DNA from: Asterella californica
Taxonomy: Eukaryota; Streptophyta; Marchantiopsida; Marchantiales; Aytoniaceae
NCBI GenBank assembly: GCA_036924285.1
Contig: JAYKYS010000009.1
Span: 9,300,001 to 9,364,000, forward strand
Direction: 5' to 3'
DNA: 64,000 nucleotides
Position numbers and translations under genes: made by a program. This document shows positions 1 to 9,307 of this stretch, in pieces; position 1 is the first letter of the stretch; the number at the start of each line of letters is the position of its first letter. Under the pieces are notes generated by a model. It searched no databases, was not told the origin of the DNA, and saw only the letters and a list, made by a program, of their open reading frames with translations.

Positions 1-1148
1 CTCGATTTGGAGGTTCAGGGCATACGTTATGGCGATTTGAAGTTCATAGAGTGATGAGAGTACAAGAGTTTCTCTTCCGATTGTAAGATTAAGGGGTTTG
101 AGTGATTGAGCCGTCAGATTGAGACCAGATTTCATGGGCTCGTAGTCTGTCAGCTGCTGAAGCTCTGACCACAAATTTCACCACCGGATGTTGTGCGGAT
201 TGAGCGCAATGGCGATTTGAAGGCGACGGGGTGCAGAAAGCTGTCAATCTGAAGCAGCGAGTTTGCAGATTTATGGAGGACGATCAGAACGGTCAAATCG
301 GCTCAAATTTCCTGTGTAGTGAGTTTACCTTCTGAATTGATAGCACAGGAAGTTGGAGTGGAAGTGAACGGTTCATTTAGTCGAAGAAGCTTCTGTCCTG
401 AATCTGAGATTGGAAGTGCGTGTTAGTTTCTGTGGATTTGTGTTAATTGTGGGAGGAGATCTAGCCGTCAGATCTTCCTGAAATTTGACCTGCAAGTAGA
501 GATTTTAGTATCCTACCTACGTGGCAAGTTTGAGAGGAGACTGAGTTGTAGATCTGTATCTATCATGTGTGAAAGTTCGCTGGTTTTTCTGCCGAGTTGT
601 ATCGGCAACGATATCTACTCTAGGTCTCGAGTTGTTAGCGGCAGCTGGCTGAAAAGTATCCAGTGCGACATTTGTATTGCTTTGGGGAGTATTCTAGGCG
701 TAGATATGACTTTAGCGACCTACGTTGTATCCACGTCATGTGGTTGTTAGGTTCGCACTCAACGTGGCAAAGTGCGATCTTTGACCTGTAGGGTCGACTA
801 CTTGTCTAGCCTAGTCTCCGGTTTTTGGGACACGTTACGGTGCATGCATTTGAACCTTTCACCCAGAAGACTCACACGTGGATGAGTATGACGGCACCAA
901 ACATGCGATGTGCATGTGTGCCACCTCATCGGTCCGTGAGGCTTGGGTTGCTTGGTTAGGGAGCTTGCACCTATCCTTGTTTTGTGTTCGAAACTTTTAA
1001 GCAAAGGGGAGTGACCTGTGTGGGGGCATTCGACCTGAGGAAAAAACCAAGAGATTGTTCGTGTGGAGATCGTGGTGATCCTATGAGATTGAATCAGAGT
1101 TTTATGGATCGAGATACCTTGGTAGTTGGAGTGCACATGTTGTGAGAG

Positions 1149-1364
1149 ATGGACGAAGGACTCTACTTACCGCCCAGATTCCCTTTTCGAAACCCTTTCT
1201 CGATTAAACTAATGTATATGGAACGAGTCCACTTTCAACAGTTTCTGATAGGATCCTTCGGGCATAACTTTACCGCGCAAGTTATGCTCTCGCCTGTCCC
1301 TGTGATCTTACCTGTTGTCACTTACGGCCAAGAATGGGACCTCACCGTCTTTATCCTCATCTAA
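1149..1364 (+). CDS. Small ORF a1, D leader, 71 aa, unknown function
   Basis: Unrecognised 71-codon ORF. It is one of three homologous copies (a1 here, a2 at 2034, a3 at 56346), all exactly 71 codons. Shared pattern: an N-terminal L-P-x(2-3)-PF then PF-x-IK, HF near residue 30, a central phenylalanine-rich stretch, then P-x-[IV]-[IL]-P-[IV]-VTY, W-[DL]-[LM]-T and a hydrophobic IL[IL] end. Nucleotide divergence between copies is high while these residues are kept, which suggests past coding constraint. Six nucleotides after its TAA, and in the same frame, ORF b1 begins. No signal peptide or known motif is obvious. It could be an accessory protein of the element or a captured fragment. Confidence 0.45.
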   Translation: MDEGLYLPPRFPFRNPFSIKLMYMERVHFQQFLIGSFGHNFTAQVMLSPVPVILPVVTYGQEWDLTVFILI

Positions 1365-1370
1365 CGAAGG

Positions 1371-1574
1371 ATGGATCTAAATCAGCTCCCTCCTGTAAAC
1401 TTTAACACCCAGTGCGAGATAAGACACATCTGTCGACCCAAAGCCATGTACGAAGCCCTAATAGTGAGAAACTTCGGAGAGGAATACTATCGAGAGATCA
1501 TGTCATCACATATCCCGTTTGTCGTGCCCATGATCATCCAACGTTTTCGTGTAGTTATCTTGACCCTTTACTGA
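1371..1574 (+). CDS. Small ORF b1, D leader, 67 aa, unknown function
   Basis: Second member of the first a/b pair, in frame with a1 and starting 6 nt after its stop. It shares MDLN, NF-N, IR, RPK, VRNFG, EYY and a hydrophobic FVV stretch with b2 (2256) and b3 (56568). Its C-terminus differs from theirs and runs a few residues longer. The b proteins also look distantly related to the a proteins (PF, then I-[KR], then H or Y, then F-x(3)-[FY], then [IV]-[MI]), as if the pair arose by tandem duplication. No function can be assigned. Confidence 0.4.
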   Translation: MDLNQLPPVNFNTQCEIRHICRPKAMYEALIVRNFGEEYYREIMSSHIPFVVPMIIQRFRVVILTLY

Positions 1575-1925
1575 GAGAAAGAAAGTGCTTAGTTATCGAG
1601 GAAGTTAGAGAGAAATCTACAGAAAACTTGTTGCTCTGCTGTGCATTGATCGCTAGCCACAGCCAGAAGGTACGCCCTTGCTCAAAAAAAAGGCTCTCGC
1701 TACGACAACGCTGTCGTGTTGTGGTTCGGCTACTGTATGAAATTCCTGTGTAACCTTTGTTGTGTTTCTTTTCTATGTTTCGTGAACTGTATCGCGTAAC
1801 TCGTCAAACGGTGTGATGTGTGCCTCGTTCGTGATTATCTGTTCAAGTGATCATACGGTAGAGAAACGTGCCAAGTCGTCAATCTGTGTGCATTCACTTC
1901 AGTGGTCCTTGTCGCCGCGTTTGTG

Positions 1926-1933
1926 TATAAAAT
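1926..1933 (+). promoter_or_regulatory. TATA box in D1 leader
   Basis: TATAAAAT occurs about 100 nt upstream of the second small ORF pair. If it is the LTR promoter, the a2/b2 ORFs would be the first ORFs on the element's RNA. This is inferred from motif and spacing only. Confidence 0.4.
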
Positions 1934-2033
1934 GACGAGTCGATGGTTCATACGGCATTCTCTCTCAGTGGGTGATTCGTGAGGGTTCTCGGTGGTCTGC
2001 ATGGAGGAGTGAAGAACTGCAAGAGTGGTGGTT

Positions 2034-2249
2034 ATGGACGGAGGTTTGTTACCGACTCCGGATCTTCCTTTCTCGAATCCGTTTCACATCAAGCTTCATT
2101 GCATCCACCGTGATCACTTTCGACAATGGTTACTTGCGTACTTTGACAATGAATTCATGGAGAGAGTGATGGAGTTACAGCTTCTAGTGATCATTCCGAT
2201 CGTAACATACGGAGAGACTTGGGATATGACGATGTACATTTTGTTGTGA
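2034..2249 (+). CDS. Small ORF a2, D leader, 71 aa, unknown function
   Basis: Best preserved copy of the a ORF. The frame opens at an upstream ATG (2025), but I chose the ATG at 2034 because it gives exactly 71 codons and an MDG start comparable with a1 (MDEG) and a3 (MNGE). It shares PDLPF, NPF-x-IK, RDHF, a VTYG segment and an ILL terminus with the other copies. It ends in TGA, and b2 begins in frame after six nucleotides. It lies about 100 nt downstream of a TATA box. Function unknown. Confidence 0.48.
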   Translation: MDGGLLPTPDLPFSNPFHIKLHCIHRDHFRQWLLAYFDNEFMERVMELQLLVIIPIVTYGETWDMTMYILL

Positions 2250-2255
2250 GGAACA

Positions 2256-2435
2256 ATGGATCTCAACTATCCATCGAACGTTCCTTTCAACCTTTGGGTC
2301 GATGTTCGGTGTCATTGCAGACTGAAGATCAATCATGGGGCTTGGATCGTGAGAAACTTTGGGCAAGAATATTACAATCGAGTGATAGCTTCACCGTTTC
2401 TTTTTGTCGTATTTTTTATTGTAGAACGTTTCTAG
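2256..2435 (+). CDS. Small ORF b2, D leader, 59 aa, unknown function
   Basis: Second member of the second pair, beginning with MDLN and ending in ERF before TAG. Residues shared with b3 (56568) include VPFN-x-W, [VI]-RC, VRNF, YYN and an LFV hydrophobic stretch. The hydrophobic C-terminal third (FLFVVFFIV) could be a membrane segment, but that is speculative. It follows a2 in frame after exactly six nucleotides, as in the other two pairs. Confidence 0.42.
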   Translation: MDLNYPSNVPFNLWVDVRCHCRLKINHGAWIVRNFGQEYYNRVIASPFLFVVFFIVERF

Positions 2436-4112
2436 GTTGTAATATTGACGTTGTATAAGTCTGCAGCTCACTGGTTTCATTCTGGTTGAGCGCTTCTGTG
2501 TAGTTACGGACTGAGAAGAATCCATCGATATATCTGAAGGATTTTTTGAGGTCTTAGAGTCTTGTTGATGTCTTGTGTCTCCTTGGGAGTAAAAATTCGT
2601 TCTAGGGGAAAAAGTTGAGTGGAGAAAAGACAAAAATGAAGATCTTTTTGCTCTTATTGGTCCACTTTTGGACCAATGGTGTTCTAGTTGATCCTCGCGA
2701 CGTTTCTGTGGTTTCTGGAGGCTTCGGAGGTCTATTCGCAAAACGAAGGGTATGGTTGGAGAGCTCTCAACCGGGGCTACAATCTGGGTTGAAGAATTGG
2801 TCGATTTGATGGAAGGATGAGCGCGTTATGATCGATTGAGTGGAAGGGGATGTAATTCGTACCTACCGCTACGTTTCTGGTTGTTCCGAGAGACTCGGGA
2901 AGAGTTTTAAGGAGCTGTCTGTTGGGTTGGAGAGCTGACGACGTGTTGGTCGTTTTGATATCAATTTCATCAGGTTCTTGATTGATTTGGATTCTGAACC
3001 GACCGATTGAAGTTGAGAAGTGCAGACGTGATAAGGCGGGAACAGCGAACTGTGATAGTCATGGATAGTTTGCTATTGTTTAAGTTTGAGTCGAATTTCT
3101 GAGTGAAACTTTCCAGGATTGAAGCATGTCTTATCAGTAAGATATTTGGAAAGTTTCACCTCAAATGGTCGAGTAGTTTGTTCAGAATCTTGGATCAAAT
3201 GTACTTGGGTCTGTAAAGCTCTTAAGTTAACACAGATTACGGTTTGATCCATACCTGAGAATTGGTTTAAGATTTCGATCTGAAAATTGTTCAGGGTAGG
3301 AGTGAAGGGTCCAATCAAGCTTCCTGTGAAGTTTGATCATCATTGGTCGATTGGTTTGGGAGGACTGAGGTCTCAAAGTTTAAAGATACTTCTGTTATTA
3401 GCATTTTTGGATTTTTGATATCATCTATTGTCATTTTGGTCATTTTCGAGCAATTTGGAGAGGAGTTTGTTGCTGAAACTGCCATGCCTGCATACAACTC
3501 GACATTGGAGGGTGTGGGGCTGATTTCAGCTCTTGGTGATGAAGGAGAACGGAGTCGCGATGAGTCATAAGCCGCTGTTTGGATTTTGAACTGCCATGTA
3601 CTACCGCCGTTGGTGCTATGTTGAGATCTGAGTAGTGCCTTGAAGCAAGCATGCTTTACCTTGCTGGAATGCTTGGTAGACCAGGGTGTACAGCAAGTTG
3701 TATCGATACTCTATCAAGTTGATTGAGTGATCTTATAGCATCTTCTGGTTGTACTATGAAGTTGTGATAGTTGGATTGATGGGCAGGTAGCGTCGCTGGG
3801 GAGCTATTCAGAAGTCATGCTTCCAGTGATATAGAGGAATAACTTCAGTTAGATAGTACATAGTTGAGTATTTTTGGTTCGAGTACAAAAGATCTGTTTG
3901 TAACACAAGTTTATGCAACCTATACGTAACCTTGGATCGTAGCAAGCTTTAAACTTGAGCCGAGCGGATACAAGGTCACTCGAGCTAGAAGACTAGATAG
4001 TGAAACATTTGAGTGAAAGCATCCAGACCTAGATCCAACCTTGTCAATCCACATACCTCTGCACAGTCATATACTTAGTGTATTCTTAGACAGAAAAACA
4101 CGTTATACGATA
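2436..4112. other. Non-coding part of D1 leader
   Basis: No recognisable gene. The part around 3070-3500 resembles, loosely, the 177/202-bp repeat units of the D2 leader (phrases about gaaac-tttccagg, gtttgg and tgaagtttga), but it is a single diverged copy here, not an array. Confidence 0.4.
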
Positions 4113-4114
4113 GC

Positions 4115-4134
4115 TGGTGAACTCAATGTGAAAC
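4115..4134 (+). promoter_or_regulatory. Primer-binding-site-like motif, D1
   Basis: The motif begins TGGTGAACTC and matches TGGTGAACTCGACGTGAAAC at the same place in D2 (59855) and in B (22343), with two differences. A TGG start shortly after the LTR end is what a PBS complementary to a tRNA ...CCA end looks like. I could not match the implied tRNA to one I know. Confidence 0.5.
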
Positions 4135-4170
4135 ATCTGGAGTGAGAGATACGTGTGTGGTTTTGCCACC

Positions 4171-4263
4171 ATGGACATTGAAGGGTTGGGTCATTATGTA
4201 GATGAGGTTTCTATATCTGGAGAGACCCCAAAGGTGACCAAGCTTTCACGGTCTGATATGTGA
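4171..4263 (+). CDS. 30-aa ORF with strong Kozak context before D1 gag
   Basis: The ATG sits in GCCACCATGG, a full Kozak-type context, and gives 30 codons before TGA. It lies where the gag start is expected (in B, gag begins about 65 nt after the PBS). The peptide is acidic and not recognisable. It may be the original gag N-terminus cut short by a mutation, since gag homology resumes just after it in a different register. Confidence 0.3.
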   Translation: MDIEGLGHYVDEVSISGETPKVTKLSRSDM

Positions 4264-4270
4264 TTGCTTG

Positions 4271-4917
4271 AGACATTCGCGTTGGTAATGCAACAACAGC
4301 AAACCACTGAACGAAAAGAAACAATGGCTACTAAAGCCTTACAGTCTGTTGTGAGGTCGCTAGATCAGTTTGACGAGAAGAACATATCCAAGTACCTAAA
4401 GTACTATTCCTGAGAGATGGAGTTGAGTAAGATGTCAGAAAGAGAGATGGAGCTTGCTGTCGTACCTTAGCTACGAGAGCATGTGAAGGACATTATCCGA
4501 TCTCATGGTGCTACATTGGAAGGATTTACTCTTCAACTCAAAGAAGAGTATTCTTTAGAGGATGCAGATCGAGTGACTAAGAAGTCATTCATGGAGTGGA
4601 TAAACAAACCCATCAAAGGGCTTGTTGCCACAGAGCTGTTTCGGGAGTTTGAGAGATAATTCCTTCAGTTGTCTCGGATGGAGAAGCTCACATTGGAGAA
4701 CGACAAGGTGGAGTTGTTTCTGCAAGCAGCCAACAATGAATTACAAAGGGAGTTGGAGCTGCTTTTGGAAGATAAGATGGAAGATAATGGACTCACAACA
4801 GATTGGAGAAAAGTCTCTGAAGTAGTGAGTGTACTTTCCAAACGAGAGTACCGGAGAGGGAAGGTGGTGGTAAGACAAGAAGAGAGACCACTGCCGATCA
4901 TAGTACCTCGTAGGTAA
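4271..4917 (+). pseudogene. D1 gag (capsid) remnant
   Basis: Translation shows the gag region shared with B: a glutamine run, ERKE, ATKALQSVV, DQF, ISKYLKYY and later EKLTLE, ELFLQAA, ELLLEDK and DW. At least three in-frame stops break it (near 4411, 4468 and 4657), so it cannot make a full capsid protein. By homology to the intact B gag (22408-23223) it is the Ty3/Gypsy capsid region. It is followed by a nucleocapsid and protease segment in a nearby frame. Confidence 0.75.
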
Positions 4918-4920
4918 CCA

Positions 4921-6540
4921 ATGGTACCCAATGTGCAAGCACCTATTGTGCATGTACCTCAAGTTCCACTTCCTACTATTCCTGTCCCGAAAGTTGCACC
5001 GCAAAGAGATGCTATGGAAGAGTTGGTAAAAGGGATGAGGGACTTGCAGATCAAGTTAGCAAGGTTGGAAGAGAAGGGAGGAGCACATGATACCAGACTT
5101 GCTCCTAAGCAAGATTATGTACAAAGATGCATTTGGTGTGATAGTTTTGATCATGCTTGAAGAGAGTGTGGTGATTTTGCCAAAACTCTACGAGATGGAG
5201 TAGTCTACTGGAAGGAAGGAAAGATTGCTTTGAAAGATAATGGAGAGATTCTTAGAACCAACTTCGGGAAAGGAGGAATGAAGCAAGTACTGGAGGAGTA
5301 TTTATCTCAGCATGCTACTGTGTCGGTAGAAGCTGCTACTTATGGAGTTGAGGTAGTACGAGAAAGAAGTGCTTCTAAGAAGCATGGAGATACTCTTGAT
5401 ATGTGGAGTCACGCGGTAAACACGAACAGAAGGGGGAAAATGGCAAGGGAGGAGTTGCTCAGAACAGCCACGGCAATCAAGGGTGCTACTGGATGGGATG
5501 ATCCCGTGGATACAATGTCTGTACATGCTTATTTGACGAAGAGTCAACATGAGGCTCTCATGAAAGAGAAACGTAAACGAGATGAAGCAGGCCCTAGCGA
5601 AGAGAGAACAGCTCTCAAGAGGCAAACAAGAGGAAAAAAGTTCAGACCGGAGATTATGTCTCTACCAGAGGAGACTATGGAAGAGGTCATATCCTCTACT
5701 CCTGAAAAGTCAGAGAAGAGCAGAGGTAAGGAGAAAGGTAAATCTCCTTCATACAAACTTCAGTCTGATATTGAAGCTGCTACGAATCTGAAAGGAGTAC
5801 TAGAAGAGAGAGTACTCAATGCCAAGATCGAGTTTACTTTACGAGAGGTTCTTGGGATTGCCAAGAGAGAGTTCCATGATGTCATTATTGACACCATCAA
5901 ACGAAAAAGACAATTGGCAGGAGAAACCGCGGTGTCTAATGCATTAGACACAAGGATATCAAGAGAGGAAAAGTTAGAACTAGCTCAATGTTGCATCAAC
6001 CACAAGATTCGGTTTGAGGATGATAGCGATGACAAGGTCTCTAGTCATTACACTAGAGGACATTGGGCTAGAACTACTACCGAAGCCTTAGTGAAGGTAG
6101 GAGAGATGACAGATCCGGTTGTTGCTCTCATTGATCATGGATCAGAGATCAATATTGTCTCTAAGGACATCTACAAGCAAGGTGGATGACCTGTTGATAT
6201 AGATCATGGTTGGATGAGCAGAACAGCGAACAACACACGAGGAGAACTCTATGGAGCTTGTCTTGATGTGAAAGTGAAGGTTGGAGATGTAACTATTGAA
6301 CAAAACTTCTTTGTTCAAGATAGTACATCATATCCGGTGGTCAACCTTACATTACAGCTGTGAGGATGGAGACCAAGGTTTTGGATGATGGATCTGCTTA
6401 TGCACGGATAAGAAGTCAAGATGGCAAGAGAGCGGTACAATTTCTAACTGTATCAGCAAACCACGAGCGGAACAGAGATTATCTGAGGGGTGGCTCCTTG
6501 TCTAAGGTCACGGAGGAGTTCAAGGATTTTTGACAAGTAC
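4921..6540 (+). pseudogene. D1 nucleocapsid-protease remnant
   Basis: Contains the zinc knuckle CIWCDSFDHA then a TGA where B has a residue, then REC. It continues into a long linker ORF (5230-6189, 319 aa) ending in the aspartic protease active-site region LIDHGSEIN. A TGA follows soon after, where B has a tryptophan codon. The catalytic motif reads D-H-G-S rather than the usual D-S/T-G, exactly as in B. Frame breaks make this non-functional, but the long open linker shows decay is moderate. Confidence 0.75.
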
Positions 6541-6691
6541 TGCTATAGAGCGAGGACCTAGTGGTACACTGGAGAAGGTACTCTCGCTAGAGAAAGAAAG
6601 TGCTTTTTGTACAGGAGTTGTGAGATTTTCTGGGAGTGGATTTACTACACATACACGACTTGCTGACTTGCAGAAGTGGGAGTAGAAGGTT

Positions 6692-7829
6692 GTGCGAAAA
6701 ACTAAAAAAGACCTAAAGAGAGTTGGTGTGCTTGAAGAGGAGGATAAGATAGAAGGTGTTTATTTGGAGTTAGGATTGGGAGATTTCATCGATGAGCTTG
6801 CTATGCATGAGCAAGAAGATGAGGATCATGTGGTGGAAGTACACTCTAGGGAGCTCTATACAGCTATAGAGTCATTCGTAGATCTTGAAATTAGAGTTGA
6901 TACTAGGTACAAAACGGTAGACAAGAAGGTAAAACCTGTTGCTCAGCCATTACCTAGTGATTCTAACCAGCGAGTCCAACAATCTTCGAAGGAGAAAAGC
7001 TTGAGAGATCTTAGCCGAGTCGGTCACAAGTTCACTGAAGCTACGCTCAAGGAGTTGAAGGTTGGTTCTGCAGATTTTCTTTTGCCTATGGAGGAGAATA
7101 GGTTTAAGGAGATGTTAGCTAGACATGAGAAAGCCTTTGCTTTTGAAGCTTCAGAAATCGGAGGTGTAGATCCCAGCATTGTGACACCAATGATCATATT
7201 CACAGTTCCACATGCTCCTTGGGACTTGAGGCCAATTCCTGTACCTAGAGCGCATCTACCGAAACTCATAGAGCTCTTGAAGGAGAAGATGCAGATAAAG
7301 ATCTTGGAACCATCATTTGCACCATACTCTAGTCGTTCGTTTACAGTACCAAAGAAGAGTGGTGCATTACGATTCATCCAATATATGCAACATGTGAACC
7401 AAGTGACCATCAAAAATACAAGCATAGGACCTATCGTCGGAGAGTTTGTTGAAGCGTTTGCTGGGAGGGTTATTTATTCTATAGGAGATCTTTACTCTGG
7501 ATATGATCAGTTTCAACTTGCTGAACAGAGTAGAGATATCACCACCATGAGGACACCGTTGAGGTTGGTCAGAATGTGCACGCTACCACAAGGAGCAACG
7601 AACTCGGTAGCGCACATGATGAACGGAATGAACAAGGTTCTCCGCGAGTTCATTCCTGAGAAGACCATGCCTTTCTTGGATGACATTCCAATTAAGGGAT
7701 GCATTGAGGAGGAGAAAGATGAGACAATGGATCAGAAGGGATGTAGAAACTTTGTTGCTGATCAGATTTCAGATTGTGATAAAATCTTATCACGACTAGA
7801 AGAGGCGCAGTTGACACTATCAGGAAAAC
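6692..7829 (+). pseudogene. D1 reverse transcriptase, truncated
   Basis: An open frame of about 380 codons matches the start of B pol: the PVPRAHLPKLIELL region, FTVPKKSGALRF, YSIGDLYSGYDQF, LPQGATNSVAHMMNG and the catalytic FLDD within MPFLDDIPIKG. The homology stops abruptly at about 7826 (after LTLSG), just after the RT palm, so RNase H and integrase are missing. The junction is with sequence belonging to, or next to, the minus-strand C element. Confidence 0.85.
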
Positions 7830-8233
7830 CGCAATGCAAGATTATCCCAAGCCCCAAGACAAGTATAAAAATTCATACTTGCTTTGCCAACGCTATGGCA
7901 AACCTAAGTCTTGATTTAGATGCTTATCTAAACTAGCTCGCTTCCTTTGAGTGTGTTTCGTTCCTCCTCTTGACAACATCCTAGGCATCTGATCAGAACT
8001 GGTCATAGCCATGCACCAATACACTTAGACAAATTTTAAAAAAAATTCTTTATTTTCACAAAATACAAGGCAAAGTTACAAAGTCCATTGGCTCAAGTCG
8101 CTCAAGTTGCTACTCTTATGGTTCATCGTTCCTTCACTTCTCGTTGGAAGGAGATGTCCTCATCTAGCTAACGCTCTTGTTGTCCTTGGCTGCTTGCATG
8201 TGCTTGCATGTGCTAGCTTGATAGCTTGCATGT
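7827..8233 (-). repeat. 3' non-coding end of chromovirus C (probable)
   Basis: No gene seen. On the minus strand it follows the C chromodomain and contains AATAAA (8049-8054) next to a T/A-rich run, which would suit the poly(A) signal of a 3' LTR. A short tandem repeat built on GCTTGCATGT lies at about 8190-8240. Assignment to C is inference from position; some of 7827-7935 may be unrelated. Confidence 0.35.
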
Positions 8234-8392
8234 GCTAGCTTTTCCTCTGGCACCCAAGTTGTTTTTTTCAAATGGTATCCACGTCATTTGACCAAGTACT
8301 CCATCCGGTTAGATTTACGCCGCGATAACCAAATGGTCTCTACCTCGTATTCTGCTTCGCCTTGCACGACATCAAGTTGAGGCCTGAGAACC
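8234..8392 (-). pseudogene. C element chromodomain (end of integrase polyprotein)
   Basis: Minus-strand translation gives a chromodomain signature: AEYEVETIW, R-K, MEYLVK, then a TGA where W is expected, then RGY and TWVPEEKL. Chromodomains at the integrase C-terminus direct chromovirus integration by binding modified histones. The segment is cut at 8392 by insertion of an A LTR. The rest of C pol resumes after the LTR in blocks 2 and 3 with duplicated AACC (8389-8392 and 16963-16966), so A inserted in the linker between integrase and chromodomain. Confidence 0.8.
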
Positions 8393-9307
8393 TGTAACGA
8401 CCTATGTTACACATAAGAAGTTTGTCTATTAGTAAGGTGTTTAGTTCTAACTAAGTGTTGAGAATGTTTATTTGCTGCCAAAGTACTTTTAGGAGGTATC
8501 AAGTTAGTCATGACTAGCTAAAAGTTAGTTATGGTTAAACTTAGCTGTACTTTTGACAGAATTCAGATATTTGCTAAAGAGTGAGCACTACTATCTTGTC
8601 ATCTTGTCTAAAAGGTAGAAAGGAGGTGAAAAGTATCCCTTATCTCTTTTTTGACTTGATATTAGTGGTTGGATTAAAGTTGTGGACTTTGTGGGCATTA
8701 AAAACAAGAAGAGATTCCACATGTTTCCTTTTTAGTGGGTCTTAGTGTAGAGAGGAGGTGGAAATTCGAGATTCCTTGAGAATATTCCAGAATCCTTCTA
8801 GAAGTTGTTGACTTTGAGGGAATAAGCCCATGTGAAAAGATAAAAAGCCCATGTGATTAATGCTTTTACCTTAAGTAATATCTTAGTAAAACCCGGTAAA
8901 AGTAGTTACGGCTGAGTTACCGAGGGTACCAAAGTAAAAACCTAGAATGTATAAATAGAGGAGTAGAGAAGAGCTCATCATCCTTGTTTTCACATTGTCG
9001 TAATGACAACTTGAGTAATATAGAGAGTGTAGGATATTTTTAGCATGTGAGAACTTGAGAGACGTTGTTAGAATGGAGGATTTTAGTTGATGAGTTTAAG
9101 GAGATTTTTAGTTGATAAGTTTGTGGATGTATGAATGAGTGAACTTAGCATTTTTCCCTTCAAGATTCATGGTGTGCTTTCATCAAAGCCATCAGAGGTG
9201 ACCCCTGAGTGAGAGACAGGCCCGACATTTGCAGATTCATCGGTGGCGATCGTGGAGGTTGAGAGATCGGGGGGGTAGTTGATCGATGAGATCGTGGAGG
9301 GTTTACA
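8393..9307 (+). repeat. A-family LTR, block 1 (915 bp)
   Basis: Begins TGTAACGACC and ends GGGTTTACA, the TG...CA ends of an LTR. It is one of five 915-bp copies (also 16048, 51425, 37084 and 44430). It contains a TATA box (TATAAATA at 8950-8957). It is directly followed by C sequence, not A gag, so here it acts as a junction LTR of the tandem array. The first 19 bases form an inverted repeat (TGTAAC...GTTACA). Confidence 0.9.

Larger units (their letters stand above)
1..4112 (+). repeat. Long LTR-like leader of D element copy 1 (D1)
   Basis: This stretch lies upstream of a primer-binding-like site (4115-4134) and the decayed gag that follows, so it should be the 5' LTR of D1, cut off by the window edge. 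It is related to 56259-59852 (D2 leader): both carry the small ORF pair a/b and end just before the same PBS-like motif. It holds two a/b pairs (1149-1574 and 2034-2435) and a TATA box between them (1926-1933). I see no recognisable gene in 1-1148 or 2436-4112. No second D LTR is visible in the window, so the LTR start and full length (at least 4.1 kb if all of it is LTR) are inference. Confidence 0.5.

Noticed and set aside
798..1136. 112-aa minus-strand ORF in the D1 leader
   Set aside because: No motif, no match in the D2 leader, and it lies in a stretch with no other coding signal.
8949..9010. Host gene promoter at the TATA box in the A LTR
   Set aside because: The same TATA box is present in all five A LTR copies, so it is the retrotransposon promoter.
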